From: an uncultured Pseudomonadales bacterium
Lineage (GTDB): Bacteria > Pseudomonadota > Gammaproteobacteria > Pseudomonadales > Balneatricaceae
Reading direction: 5' to 3'
Assembly (NCBI GenBank): GCA_937773555.1
Contig: CALJVT010000002.1
Coordinates: forward strand, 556,501 to 620,500
Length of the DNA stretch: 64,000 nt
Shown here: piece by piece, positions 19,024-28,052 of the stretch
How the letters are laid out: each line of letters begins with the position of its first letter
How positions within the stretch are numbered: position 1 is the stretch's first letter
Notes under the pieces: generated by a model
Told to the model about the DNA's origin: nothing
Databases searched by the model: none
Seen by the model: the letters and a program-made list of their open reading frames with translations, nothing else
Position numbers and translations under genes: made by a program

Positions 19024-20805
19024 ATGAGTAAGCCAGTAAGTCCAGTTACGGCTAACAGCACTCAACCGACTATAGGTGCTTGGAGAGCCTATAGGCGCCT
19101 ATTGGGCTACGTGCTGCAGCACGGCGTAGTCTTTTCTGTGAGTATTGTTGGTTTTGTTCTTTTTGCCTTAACCCAGCCAGCTTTTGCCAGCCTAATGGAA
19201 TATATGGTGGACAGCGTTGAAAGCAGTGATAGTGAGGCTCGGATTTTAATACCTGCTGCAGTTTTGGCAATATTTATGGTGCGTGGCATAGGCTTTTTTT
19301 TGGGTAACTACGGTATTACCTACGTGGCAAGAAGGGTAATTCATCAGTTACGCTTGGCCATCTTTGATCGACTATTAGTACTTCCTGCCCGATTTTACCA
19401 CCGTAATGCGTCGGCAACCCTGTTATCAAAGCTCACGTTTAACGTAGAACAAGTCACTGGCGCAGCAACTGATGCACTTAAAATATTTGTCCGTGAAGGA
19501 CTCACTATTGTTGGTCTGTTGGCTTACATCGTGTATTTAAACTGGCAGCTCTCTTTAGTGTTTTTAACTGTGGGGCCATTTATTGGCTGGGTGGTAAATA
19601 AGGCCTCCAAGCGTTTTAGAAATATTAGTACTAATTTGCAGGACAGCATGGGGCAGGTTACTGCCAGCGCCAGTGAAGCGATTAAAGGTTATGAGGTGGT
19701 GCGAGTGTTTGGTGCACAAGATCAGGAGCGAAAAGGCTTTTCGGCTGCCAGTAATAATAATAGGCAGCAGGCCATGAAGTTGGCTTTGGCGGAATCTATT
19801 TCTACGCCGCTAGTGCAAATGATTGTGGCAGTGGCTATGGCCAGTTTAATTTATCTTGCATTGCACCCCAGTATAATTAACACCATGAGTGCAGGGCAAT
19901 TTATCGCATTTGTTACGGCCTCAGGTATGCTCACTAAGCCACTGCGTTCGATGACAGAAATTAACAGTATTTTACAGCAAGGCATTGCCGCATCTCAGAG
20001 TATTTTTACCTTACTCGATGAAGCCCCAGAAACTGATCAAGGGACTCAATCCATGGGACGAACAAAAGGTCTGATCACCTTTGAAAATGTAGATTTCAGT
20101 TATGATGACCAGCCATTATTGACTAACATTAATCTTGTCATTCAACCAGGTCAGGTAGTGGCATTAGTGGGGCGTTCTGGCAGTGGTAAGTCTACCTTAG
20201 TGAACTTGCTGTTACGGTTCTACGAACCTAAAACAGGGCGCATTTTACTAGATAAAGATGACATTCAAGACCTGACTCGGGTCGATTTGCGTCGTCAGGT
20301 GGCCTTGGTCAATCAGCAAGTGGTGCTGTTTAATGGCACTATTGCCCAAAACATTGCCTATGGCGCCATGCATGATGCCAGTGATGCGCTTATTATAGCG
20401 GCTGCTAAGGCTGCCCGAGTCACGGAATTTACGGATCGTATGAGTTTAGGTTTGGACACTATGGTGGGCGAATCTGGTGTGCTTTTGTCTGGAGGACAAC
20501 GGCAGCGTATTGCTATTGCCAGAGCACTATTAAAGGATGCACCTGTATTGGTGCTGGATGAAGCTACATCGGCTTTAGATACGGAATCAGAACGCCATAT
20601 ACAAGCCGCATTAGATGAAGTTATGGTGGGTCGAACCACTTTGGTGATTGCCCACCGCCTGTCAACTATTGAGCAGGCAGACATTATTTTAGTGATGGAC
20701 CAAGGCCATCTAGTGGAGCAAGGGAGTCACCAAAAGCTTATCGATCAGCAGGGGCTTTACGCCCATCTGCATCAACTGCAATTCCAATCGGTTAAGGGTG
20801 CTTAA
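19024..20805 (+). CDS. msbA: MsbA, lipid A-core flippase ABC transporter
   Basis: A 593-residue half-transporter with six membrane helices (about 20-320) fused to an ATPase domain (about 350-590). It flips lipid A-core across the inner membrane. Walker A is VGRSGSGKST, the Q-loop is in VALVNQQVVLFN, the signature is LLSGGQRQRIAIARAL, Walker B is VLVLDEATSALD and the switch His is in VIAHRLS. The ATG follows GTAAGGACAATAA. dgkA begins 2 nt after the stop, forming an envelope operon. Confidence 0.94.
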   Translation: MSKPVSPVTANSTQPTIGAWRAYRRLLGYVLQHGVVFSVSIVGFVLFALTQPAFASLMEYMVDSVESSDSEARILIPAAVLAIFMVRGIGFFLGNYGITYVARRVIHQLRLAIFDRLLVLPARFYHRNASATLLSKLTFNVEQVTGAATDALKIFVREGLTIVGLLAYIVYLNWQLSLVFLTVGPFIGWVVNKASKRFRNISTNLQDSMGQVTASASEAIKGYEVVRVFGAQDQERKGFSAASNNNRQQAMKLALAESISTPLVQMIVAVAMASLIYLALHPSIINTMSAGQFIAFVTASGMLTKPLRSMTEINSILQQGIAASQSIFTLLDEAPETDQGTQSMGRTKGLITFENVDFSYDDQPLLTNINLVIQPGQVVALVGRSGSGKSTLVNLLLRFYEPKTGRILLDKDDIQDLTRVDLRRQVALVNQQVVLFNGTIAQNIAYGAMHDASDALIIAAAKAARVTEFTDRMSLGLDTMVGESGVLLSGGQRQRIAIARALLKDAPVLVLDEATSALDTESERHIQAALDEVMVGRTTLVIAHRLSTIEQADIILVMDQGHLVEQGSHQKLIDQQGLYAHLHQLQFQSVKGA

Positions 20806-20807
20806 GT

Positions 20808-21164
20808 GTGAATGGTAAAATTTACAGCTTAACACGCTTGGTTAAAGCATTTGTTTATTCTTGGCGTGGTCTTAAATTTACCTGGCAAAACGAAACAGCT
20901 TTTCAGCAAGAGATCCTGGCTTTACTTGTTATGTTGCCTTTAGCTTTTTGGTTGCCAGAGACTCGTATAAAAAGTGCCTTATTGGTGATGAGTTTGTTTG
21001 TTGTGCTTATTACTGAGTTAATCAACACCGCAATTGAAGCCGCTATAGATCGCCATGGGGACGAGCACCACCACTGGGCTGGTGTAGCCAAGGACGTAGC
21101 TTCTTCAGCTGTTCTATTAGCGTTGATACAATGCGCAATAGTGTGGCTATTAGTGCTATTTTAA
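20808..21164 (+). CDS. dgkA: DgkA, diacylglycerol kinase
   Basis: A 118-residue integral membrane kinase that phosphorylates diacylglycerol, recycling it into phospholipid synthesis. The family core is visible: AFVYSWRGLKFTWQNETAFQQE, then NTAIEAAIDRHGDEHHHWAGVAKDVASSAV with the catalytic Glu, across three transmembrane helices. The start is GTG directly downstream of msbA. Its end nearly touches the convergent glycosyltransferase gene. Confidence 0.95.
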   Translation: MNGKIYSLTRLVKAFVYSWRGLKFTWQNETAFQQEILALLVMLPLAFWLPETRIKSALLVMSLFVVLITELINTAIEAAIDRHGDEHHHWAGVAKDVASSAVLLALIQCAIVWLLVLF

Positions 21165-21167
21165 CAA

Positions 21168-22223
21168 TTAAACTACATTAGGGTCTATTTGTTGGCACAA
21201 CACCGTGGCAATTTTTTGGCGAACACTGGTAGGGCTGTACTGGTCTCTAGAGGTAACATAAGCGGCCTCACACATGGCCTGGTAATCCTCAGCCCTTAAC
21301 GCTATAGCTTGGGCTAGGGTGTCGGCTAAACTTTCAGCGTTGATATCGCATAATAGCCCATTGTGTAGATGTTCAATAATACCTTGGGGTCCTCCGCAGC
21401 GGGTGGCAACCACAAGACGTTTTCTAGCCATAGCTTCAATCACCACCATGCCAAACGTTTCTCCCCGAGATGGCAGGCAAAAAATATCTGCAGCATCAAT
21501 AAACTCGTCTCGATTTTGGTTGCTTACCCAATCTAAACGCTCAGTAATGGAGCTCAAATCTAATTGCTTAATCCATTTATTTACTTTTTTATGCCAACGG
21601 CCCTTGCCAGCAATGACTAATCTAAATTTAATATTACGGCCACTCAAAATAGCTGCGGCTTGTAAAAGTATGTCCTGGCCTTTAGTTCGGCGCAGAATAC
21701 CCATTGTGGCAATGACTGGGATTAGCTGAGGGGGTCTACTTGTGGGTTCTATGGGGTTCAATTCAACTAAATTGGGGATCACTTCTAACGCGCCAGTATA
21801 GCCTTGCTGTTGAGCAAACTCAGCGAGCACAGGAGAGACACAAATCAATAGGTCCGCAGCATCTATTCCTACAGCAGTGTAGCTATGAAGAACTAGAATT
21901 AGTTGACAATTTTTGGGTAGGGCTGCTCGGGCAAGTTCAGCATCAATGGGTTTGTGAACAATGACAAGATCTGCATCTTGCTGAAGAAATAGTTGCTTAA
22001 GGCGTTTAACTGCTATGTTTTTTAACAGGGGTAAACGCGTGCGGGGGTAATCAAGCAGCACGTAATCAAGCTTGCGTTGCTTTAATAACGGTTCTAATTG
22101 TGCCTTGGGGCGAATGACAGAAGTGACTTGATGGCCTAATTGGCGTAAATTGTCACTGTAATGTAAAAAAGTCTGCTTAGGCCCACCTAAGTCTTTACCG
22201 GATATCAGGTTGACGATCTTCAT
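21168..22223 (-). CDS. GT4-family glycosyltransferase, probably LPS core
   Basis: A GT-B glycosyltransferase of family 4. The N terminus has ISGKDLGGPKQTFLHYSDNL, typical of LPS-core transferases that begin with a glycine-rich acceptor loop; the C-terminal half has TMGILRRTKGQDILLQAAAIL and the EX7E-type nucleotide-sugar site (PSRGETFGMVVIEAMA), followed by VVATRCGGPQGIIEH. Context between msbA-dgkA and divergent waaA argues for a lipopolysaccharide-core sugar transferase; donor and acceptor are unknown. The ATG at 22223 starts MKIVNLISG; a GTG at 22238 would add five residues. Neither has a clear Shine-Dalgarno. Confidence 0.82.
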   Translation of the reverse strand: MKIVNLISGKDLGGPKQTFLHYSDNLRQLGHQVTSVIRPKAQLEPLLKQRKLDYVLLDYPRTRLPLLKNIAVKRLKQLFLQQDADLVIVHKPIDAELARAALPKNCQLILVLHSYTAVGIDAADLLICVSPVLAEFAQQQGYTGALEVIPNLVELNPIEPTSRPPQLIPVIATMGILRRTKGQDILLQAAAILSGRNIKFRLVIAGKGRWHKKVNKWIKQLDLSSITERLDWVSNQNRDEFIDAADIFCLPSRGETFGMVVIEAMARKRLVVATRCGGPQGIIEHLHNGLLCDINAESLADTLAQAIALRAEDYQAMCEAAYVTSRDQYSPTSVRQKIATVLCQQIDPNVV

Positions 22224-22289
22224 TGTTGTCGGCGTCACTAAAAATAAGAGTTAACATTAGTTTAACAAACAAAAGGTTATTTTGTACCC

Positions 22290-23585
22290 GTGGCACTCTT
22301 CGTTTATACCTGTTTATGTTATTTAGCCTTACCTATAGGCATTATATTTCACCTACTGTTCATTTGGCGCCGTGCTGAGTTCCGTCGTGGTTTTTGGCAG
22401 CGTTACGGCTGGCTGCCACAAAAACAACATCAACCGGTCTTAGTTCATGCTGCCAGTGTAGGTGAGCTCAATGCTATTGCTCCGCTAATAAAAGCCATTG
22501 TTAGCGATTTAAAACTCCCTGTTCTTGTGACCACCACCAGTGTGACTGGGCAATTACGGTGCCAGCAAATATTTGCTGGAAATAACCGTGTAAGCTGGGC
22601 TTACCTGCCAGTAGATCTGGGAGTGTCCAACTGGCTTATGCTGCGACGCATTAAACCCCGGGCCGTGTTGTTAGTTGAAACTGAGCTATGGCCCAATTTG
22701 ATCGCTACCTGTGCCCGACAAAAAGTACCTACTATTTTAGTCAATGGGCGTTTGTCTGCTCGTTCTGCAAAGGCATATGCGCGTTTTTCCTGGTTAGTAG
22801 CCCCCATGCTTAAAAAGCTGACGCGAATATTAGTGCAGGATGAAATAACGGCCCAACGTTTTGTCAGCCTAGGTGAACAGGCTTCCAAGGTGTCAGTGTT
22901 GGGTAGCTTAAAGTACGATCTAGTAATCCCTGATAGAGAGTTAGACATAACTAACTCAGTAGTGCCTGAAGGTTTGTGTTGGGTCTGTGGTAGCACTCGC
23001 GTAAGCGAGGAAGTTGCTTTATTGCAGGCCTGGGGCCAGCTGCCCCAGCAAGTTAAAGGCACCTTGGTGCTGGTGCCTAGACATCCCCAGCGGTTCGATG
23101 AGGTGGCTGACTTGTGCCAGCAATCTGGATTACCTTGGTTAAGGTATAGCCAAACCCATGCTGAAAACCAGCCAAGTGCGATTACTAATGAGTATAAGCA
23201 TCACCCACGCCGTATACTCTTAGTTGATAGCATGGGGTTGTTGATGCATTTTTACCGCCGTGCAGACGTTGTTTTTGTTGGTGGAAGTCTTGCCAACACA
23301 GGTGGGCATAATCCGCTAGAGGCTGCCGCTTTAGGAAAGCCTGTACTTATGGGACCCCATTGCTTCAATTTCACTCAAGTATGTGACCAATTAGAGAAAG
23401 TTCAAGGCCTGCGTGTTACCACTAATGCATGTTTGCTAGAAGACATTACCCAGTTATTAACGGACCAGTCGCTAAGGCATACCATGGGAACGGCTGGTGC
23501 TGCCCTAGTTGATCAGCAAAAGGGGGCCCTTAAGCGCCATTTGTTAGCTATAGAAAACACTTTAGAACAGGCATTAGGCGAGTGA
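22290..23585 (+). CDS. waaA: WaaA, Kdo transferase
   Basis: A 431-residue GT30 transferase that adds Kdo to lipid IVA at the cytoplasmic face of the inner membrane. It has the N-terminal membrane anchor, the HAASVGELNAIAPLIKA motif with the catalytic Glu, VLLVETELWPNLI, and the CMP-Kdo-binding segment GGSLANTGGHNPLEAAALGKPV. The start is GTG. Its stop overlaps the thiP start (GTGA), so thiamine transport genes are coupled to a lipopolysaccharide gene, a pairing without obvious functional logic. Confidence 0.95.
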   Translation: MALFVYTCLCYLALPIGIIFHLLFIWRRAEFRRGFWQRYGWLPQKQHQPVLVHAASVGELNAIAPLIKAIVSDLKLPVLVTTTSVTGQLRCQQIFAGNNRVSWAYLPVDLGVSNWLMLRRIKPRAVLLVETELWPNLIATCARQKVPTILVNGRLSARSAKAYARFSWLVAPMLKKLTRILVQDEITAQRFVSLGEQASKVSVLGSLKYDLVIPDRELDITNSVVPEGLCWVCGSTRVSEEVALLQAWGQLPQQVKGTLVLVPRHPQRFDEVADLCQQSGLPWLRYSQTHAENQPSAITNEYKHHPRRILLVDSMGLLMHFYRRADVVFVGGSLANTGGHNPLEAAALGKPVLMGPHCFNFTQVCDQLEKVQGLRVTTNACLLEDITQLLTDQSLRHTMGTAGAALVDQQKGALKRHLLAIENTLEQALGE

Positions 23586-25189
23586 TAAAAGTAGCATCAT
23601 CTAGGCATTGGTTGTGGTTTAGTAGCCTTAGTTTTTGTTTGGTGTTGTTGCCATTATTGCTTGCCATGGGTGCTTTTTCTTCTTATTTAGGCCAAGCCCA
23701 GTGGTTAACCTACATGACAGATGCCTATACCTGGCGTGTTGTTTGGTTTTCTTGGTGGCAGGCGTGTCTATCAACTGTTATTAGTTTATCTGCCGCTGTG
23801 CTTGTAGCCCGTGCTTTAGCGCGGAGGCAGTCTTTTGTGGGCCGGTGGCTATTATTACGGTGTTTTAGCGTGGCGCTAGTCGTGCCTAGTATTATTGCCG
23901 TGTTTGGTATTATTTTGTTGCATGGTAAGTACGGTTATTTTAATCAATTTTGGCTGTGGCTGGGAGGCCAGCCGCAAAGCTATGTTTACGGTTTAACAGG
24001 AATATTATTGGCGCACGTATTTTTTAACCTGCCACTGGCAACCCGTATTCTATTGCAGAGATTAGATGCAATTAACGCCGAAACTTGGCGCTTATCTAGC
24101 CAGCTAGGGATGACTTCAGTCGATCTTTGGCGACACATCGAATGGCCACACATCAAGGGGGTGTTACCGCAACTGGCTGCGCTGGTTTTTGCCTTGTGCT
24201 TCACTAGTTTTGCTATTGTGATGACTCTGGGAGGTGGACCAAAGGCCACCACTATTGAAGTTGCCATATTTCAAGCCATAAGGTTTGATTTTGATATTGC
24301 TAAAGCGGTGTATTTAAGCCTGTTACAGATGGGTTTTTGTGGCTTTATTTTGTGGGCTGGCTTGCGTCTAGGAAAGCCTATCGATATGTTTGTCAGCTTA
24401 GAGACGTCAGCTAAAAATATGCGCCCAGACCTCAAACCAATGTTAGGTATTGTGAGTGATTCAGTGGTGCTGCTTTTAGCTACGTTGTTGGTATTACTGC
24501 CTCTATTGGCTGTTGTTATTGCAGGGATTAATCCAGCTTGGGCCGACGTATTGCTAGATCTGCGTTTATGGAATGCTTTTGGTAATAGCTTATGGGTGGC
24601 CCTGAGTTCTGCGTTATTGAGCCTTTTAATGGCGTCAGGTTTGTTGCTTGCCCAGCGTCATTGGCGCAAGCGTTATGCTTCTGCAGCTTTAGCTGTGGAA
24701 TGGATGGGTTCTGTTATTTTAGTGGTGCCACCGTTGGTATTAGCAACAGGTTTATTTATTGGCCTAAGCCCCCACGTTAATGTGTTTGCCATTAACCTTT
24801 ATATTGTCGTACTGGTAAATGCCTTGATGGGCTTGCCTTATATGTTGCGTGTATTGTCTGTAGCCTACTTAAAAATTGGCACAGATTATGATCGCTTATG
24901 CAGTAGCTTGGGTGTGCAGGGTTGGCATCGATTGCGGCACGTAGAGTGGCCCATATTACGCAAACCTGTTGGCTTGGCTTTAGCTTTAGTGGCAGCCATG
25001 TCCGCCGGTGATTTGGGGGTTGTAGCCTTATTTGGCAGTCCAGATATTCAAACTTTACCTCTGCTAATGTATCAGCGTTTGGGGAGTTACCAAAGTGATG
25101 CTGCAGGGGTTACTGCAGTGGTTTTGTTGGGGTTATGTTTAGTAATTTTTGTGATTTTAGAACGTTTATTGGGAGGCTCAGATGATTAA
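23582..25189 (+). CDS. thiP: ThiP, thiamine ABC transporter permease
   Basis: A 535-residue fused permease with two binding-protein-dependent transport domains and about twelve helices, matching E. coli ThiP (536). Segments in common with ThiP include ILLAHVFFNLPLATRILLQ, ASQLGM-type loops (SSQLGMTSVDLWRHIEWP), LGGGPKATTIEVAIFQA in the first domain and SAGDLGVVALFGSPDIQTLP in the second. These match thiamine rather than ferric-iron permeases. No thiB binding-protein gene is adjacent. It overlaps waaA upstream and thiQ by 8 nt downstream. Confidence 0.9.
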   Translation: MIKVASSRHWLWFSSLSFCLVLLPLLLAMGAFSSYLGQAQWLTYMTDAYTWRVVWFSWWQACLSTVISLSAAVLVARALARRQSFVGRWLLLRCFSVALVVPSIIAVFGIILLHGKYGYFNQFWLWLGGQPQSYVYGLTGILLAHVFFNLPLATRILLQRLDAINAETWRLSSQLGMTSVDLWRHIEWPHIKGVLPQLAALVFALCFTSFAIVMTLGGGPKATTIEVAIFQAIRFDFDIAKAVYLSLLQMGFCGFILWAGLRLGKPIDMFVSLETSAKNMRPDLKPMLGIVSDSVVLLLATLLVLLPLLAVVIAGINPAWADVLLDLRLWNAFGNSLWVALSSALLSLLMASGLLLAQRHWRKRYASAALAVEWMGSVILVVPPLVLATGLFIGLSPHVNVFAINLYIVVLVNALMGLPYMLRVLSVAYLKIGTDYDRLCSSLGVQGWHRLRHVEWPILRKPVGLALALVAAMSAGDLGVVALFGSPDIQTLPLLMYQRLGSYQSDAAGVTAVVLLGLCLVIFVILERLLGGSDD

Positions 25190-25889
25190 CTTTAAGCAAG
25201 TGAATTGTCGTTTAGGTGAGCAGAATTTTTGTTATGACCTGCAGATTCAATTGGGTCAGGTGGTGGCTGTTATGGGGGCAAGTGGATCTGGCAAATCAAC
25301 TTTACTTAACTTGCTGGCTGGTTTCATTCAGCCGCAAAACGACACCGCGCAAATATTGCTCGGTGATGAGCGGGTAGACTTGCTTGCTCCATCCCAAAGG
25401 CCGGTGACAAGCTTATTCCAAGAGCATAATTTATTTGCCCACATGTCAGCGTTTAATAACCTAGCTTTAGGAATACGCACGAGTCTTAAACTGACAGTGG
25501 ATGAAATAGCTCAGGTGGACACTGCTCTGGAGCAAGTGGGGTTAAAAGGGCTGGGTTCTCGTTTACCTAAGCAGCTCTCAGGTGGCCAAAGGCAAAGAGT
25601 TGCTCTGGGTCGAGCGCTTGTTCGGCGTAAGCCCTTGTTGCTATTAGATGAGCCTTTTAGTGCTTTAGATCCAGCATTAAGGCAAGAAATGGCCGCGTTG
25701 GTTAAAAGCCTTAGTCAGCAACACCAGCTCACCGTATTATTAGTTACCCACGAGCCTAGAGATGCCTTGGACCTAGCCGAAACTGTCGTATTTATTGCCG
25801 ATGGTAGAGTGCATTGGCAAGGGCCAAGCCAAGATTTTTTACAACAAACAGACACTCATATAAAAGCCTATTTAGGCCAAAGCTGCTAA
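25182..25889 (+). CDS. thiQ: ThiQ, thiamine ABC transporter ATPase
   Basis: A 235-residue ATPase subunit. Walker A is VMGASGSGKSTLLNLLAG, the Q-loop is in TSLFQEHNLFAHMSAFNNLALG (a ThiQ hallmark), the signature is LSGGQRQRVALGRAL, Walker B is LLLLDEPFSALDP and the H-loop is LLVTHEPRDA. Overlap with thiP and the matching ThiQ loop make thiamine import the best call. The expected first gene of the thiBPQ operon is absent here. Confidence 0.9.
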   Translation: MINFKQVNCRLGEQNFCYDLQIQLGQVVAVMGASGSGKSTLLNLLAGFIQPQNDTAQILLGDERVDLLAPSQRPVTSLFQEHNLFAHMSAFNNLALGIRTSLKLTVDEIAQVDTALEQVGLKGLGSRLPKQLSGGQRQRVALGRALVRRKPLLLLDEPFSALDPALRQEMAALVKSLSQQHQLTVLLVTHEPRDALDLAETVVFIADGRVHWQGPSQDFLQQTDTHIKAYLGQSC

Positions 25890-25909
25890 CCTTGTAGTAC
25901 TGACATAAG

Positions 25910-27406
25910 ATGGTTAAAACGATGCATGATAATGATACAACATGGCCCACTGGCAAAAGTGCGGGGCCGTTGCCACAACCGCCTAAGCAGCTAGAACAGA
26001 ATGATCATGTACTTGTTATTGGGGCAGGTATTTCTGGTTTGGCCAGTGCTTGGTTTTTGCAACAACAAGGTTTTTCGGTCACGGTGCTGGAGGCTGGCAA
26101 CCAAGTAGGTGGTAACTTACAAACGGTACAAAAATATGGTTGTCAGTGGGAACGGGGCCCCAATTCCTTTATCAATAATCGCCCAGCCATGGCCCAGCTC
26201 ATAGAGCAGGCTGGATTAAACCCACACATAGTCTTGGCAGACCAAGCTGCCCATAAACGGTTTATTGGCAAACAAGGCAGGGTTTTAGCCTTACCTATGG
26301 GTATTATCGACGCACTGACTAGCCCGGTGCTGAGTATAAGTGGAAAAATTAGGGTGGCTATGGAGCCGTTTATTGGCAAAGCTACTCAGGAAGAAAGTAT
26401 TGCCGAGCATGTTAGACGTCGGCTTGGTCATGAAATGTTGGACTGGTTGATTGACCCGTTTATTTCTGGCGTGTTTGCAGGTGACCCGGAGACATTATCT
26501 GTAAGGGCTGCTGTGCCTAAAGTTTACGCACTAGAGGCTGAATATGGCTCTATGATTTTGGGCGGTGTGGCAAAAATGAAAGCCAGGTCTCGCCAGAAAA
26601 AGCTGGAACAACAGCAGGGGGTCGCTCCCTTAGATGGTGCTATGATGAGTTTTTCTGGCGGGTTACACCAGCTTCCAGAGGTATTAGCGCAACAACTTGG
26701 GCCAGCAGTAAAGCTAAACACGCAAGTAGATAGCCTAACGTATAGTGCCGAGTTTGGGTATCAGGCAATGTCTGGTGATGAGATTTGGCAGGCTTCTCAG
26801 GTCGTCTTGGCGGTACCAGCAACACAAGTGGCAAGATTAATAGACGATCTACAGCCGCTAGATGAAGGCCTATTTGCCCGTGCAAAGGCCTGTTTACGAG
26901 ACATTGACTATCCTGCTGTGGCAAGTATCAGTATGGCCTTTGAAAAGAGCCAAATTAAACATGCTCTTGATGGTTTTGGTTGTTTGTTACCTACTAAGGA
27001 GAATAAGCAAACGCTAGGCGTGCTATTTCCCTCAAGTATTTTTTCTGAACGCTGTCCAGCTAACCAGCACCTCATCACTGTATTTATTGGTGGTGGCCGC
27101 GGGCAGCAGGCTATGACTTTAACACCACAGCAAAGAGTAGATCTGGTACTCCAAGAACTGTCGCCTTACCTAGGTATCCAGGGCCAGCCTTTGTGGCATG
27201 AAGAAAGCTTATGGCCTAGGGCTATTCCCCAATATCAGTTGGGGCACTTGCCAAGAGTGGCGTTAGTTGATGAAGCCCTGGCTCAGTTTCCTGGACTGTA
27301 TCTGCGCAGTAATTGGCGTGATGGTGTGGCGTTAGGTGACTGTGTTGAAAATGCTCTGCAATTAGCCAAAACTATGGGTAGCAAAATAACGTCGCCTCAA
27401 ACATAA
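25910..27406 (+). CDS. hemY: HemY-type protoporphyrinogen/coproporphyrinogen oxidase
   Basis: A 498-residue FAD-dependent oxidase of the HemY/PPOX type, catalysing the late aromatisation step of haem synthesis with oxygen. After a polar 30-residue N-terminal extension comes the dinucleotide motif VLVIGAGISGLASAWFLQQQ, then GGNLQTVQKYGCQWERGPNSF, DPFISGVFAGDP, and the C-terminal FAD segment LRSNWRDGVALGDCVENAL. Most enteric bacteria use HemG or HemJ instead. An internal ATG at 25922 is an alternative start. It follows thiQ by about 20 nt and precedes nudF by 22 nt. Confidence 0.85.
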   Translation: MVKTMHDNDTTWPTGKSAGPLPQPPKQLEQNDHVLVIGAGISGLASAWFLQQQGFSVTVLEAGNQVGGNLQTVQKYGCQWERGPNSFINNRPAMAQLIEQAGLNPHIVLADQAAHKRFIGKQGRVLALPMGIIDALTSPVLSISGKIRVAMEPFIGKATQEESIAEHVRRRLGHEMLDWLIDPFISGVFAGDPETLSVRAAVPKVYALEAEYGSMILGGVAKMKARSRQKKLEQQQGVAPLDGAMMSFSGGLHQLPEVLAQQLGPAVKLNTQVDSLTYSAEFGYQAMSGDEIWQASQVVLAVPATQVARLIDDLQPLDEGLFARAKACLRDIDYPAVASISMAFEKSQIKHALDGFGCLLPTKENKQTLGVLFPSSIFSERCPANQHLITVFIGGGRGQQAMTLTPQQRVDLVLQELSPYLGIQGQPLWHEESLWPRAIPQYQLGHLPRVALVDEALAQFPGLYLRSNWRDGVALGDCVENALQLAKTMGSKITSPQT

Positions 27407-27428
27407 CGAATAGGACTTTCTGGCAATC

Positions 27429-28052
27429 ATGTATAAGCCCACATTTCAGCGTGCAGACGTACGTATAGCTCATCAAGAAACTGTATACCAAGGTTTCTAT
27501 CAAGTGCAAAAACTGAAGCTGCAGCATCGTTTATTCAACGGCGGCTGGAGTAAAGAGTTGCAGCGAGAGTTAGTGGTGCGGTTGCCAGCAGTGGCCGTGC
27601 TGATGTATGACGCCAGCACAGATGAAGTGGTATTGATTGAGCAGTTCCGTGTTGGCGGTATGGGCCATGAGGAAGGGCCATGGCAGCTTGAAATGGTGGC
27701 TGGAATGATTGATACAGCAGAAACTTCTGCACAAGTGGCTGTTCGAGAATGTAAAGAGGAGTCTGGGGCGATTATTGCAGAAAGTGACTTAGAGCTAGTA
27801 TGCACATACCTTGTCACTCCAGGCGGAAGTAATGAAAGCCTAGATATCTATTGTGCTCCTGTGAATGCCAGCACGTTAAGTGGGGTTCATGGGTTACCGA
27901 CCGAAGGCGAAGACATTAAAGTCCAGGTGATTAGGCGCCAAACTCTATGGCAAATGCTAGAGCAAGGTAAGTTAACCAATGCAGCCACTATTATTGCTAC
28001 GCAGTGGTTACAATTACACTCCCCTAGGCTTAAGGTTAAGTGGGGCTGTTGA
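27429..28052 (+). CDS. nudF: NudF, ADP-ribose pyrophosphatase
   Basis: A 207-residue Nudix hydrolase that splits ADP-ribose into AMP and ribose-5-phosphate. The Nudix box (GMIDTAETSAQVAVRECKEE, then SG) is intact and preceded by the ADPRase signatures LIEQFRVG and WQLEMVAG. The nearby proline/glycine loop TYLVTPGGSNESLDIYCA is typical of the NudF group. The stop codon shares bases with the cpdA start (TGATG). In Pseudomonas the same pair is separated by a yqiB gene that is not present here. Confidence 0.93.
   Translation: MYKPTFQRADVRIAHQETVYQGFYQVQKLKLQHRLFNGGWSKELQRELVVRLPAVAVLMYDASTDEVVLIEQFRVGGMGHEEGPWQLEMVAGMIDTAETSAQVAVRECKEESGAIIAESDLELVCTYLVTPGGSNESLDIYCAPVNASTLSGVHGLPTEGEDIKVQVIRRQTLWQMLEQGKLTNAATIIATQWLQLHSPRLKVKWGC

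Noticed and set aside
22601-23062. 153-codon frame opposite waaA
   Set aside because: Antisense shadow of a full-length, conserved Kdo transferase.
23582-25889. Ferric-iron or molybdate transporter instead of thiamine
   Set aside because: The loop sequences of both subunits match ThiP and ThiQ, and no iron-binding protein gene is adjacent.
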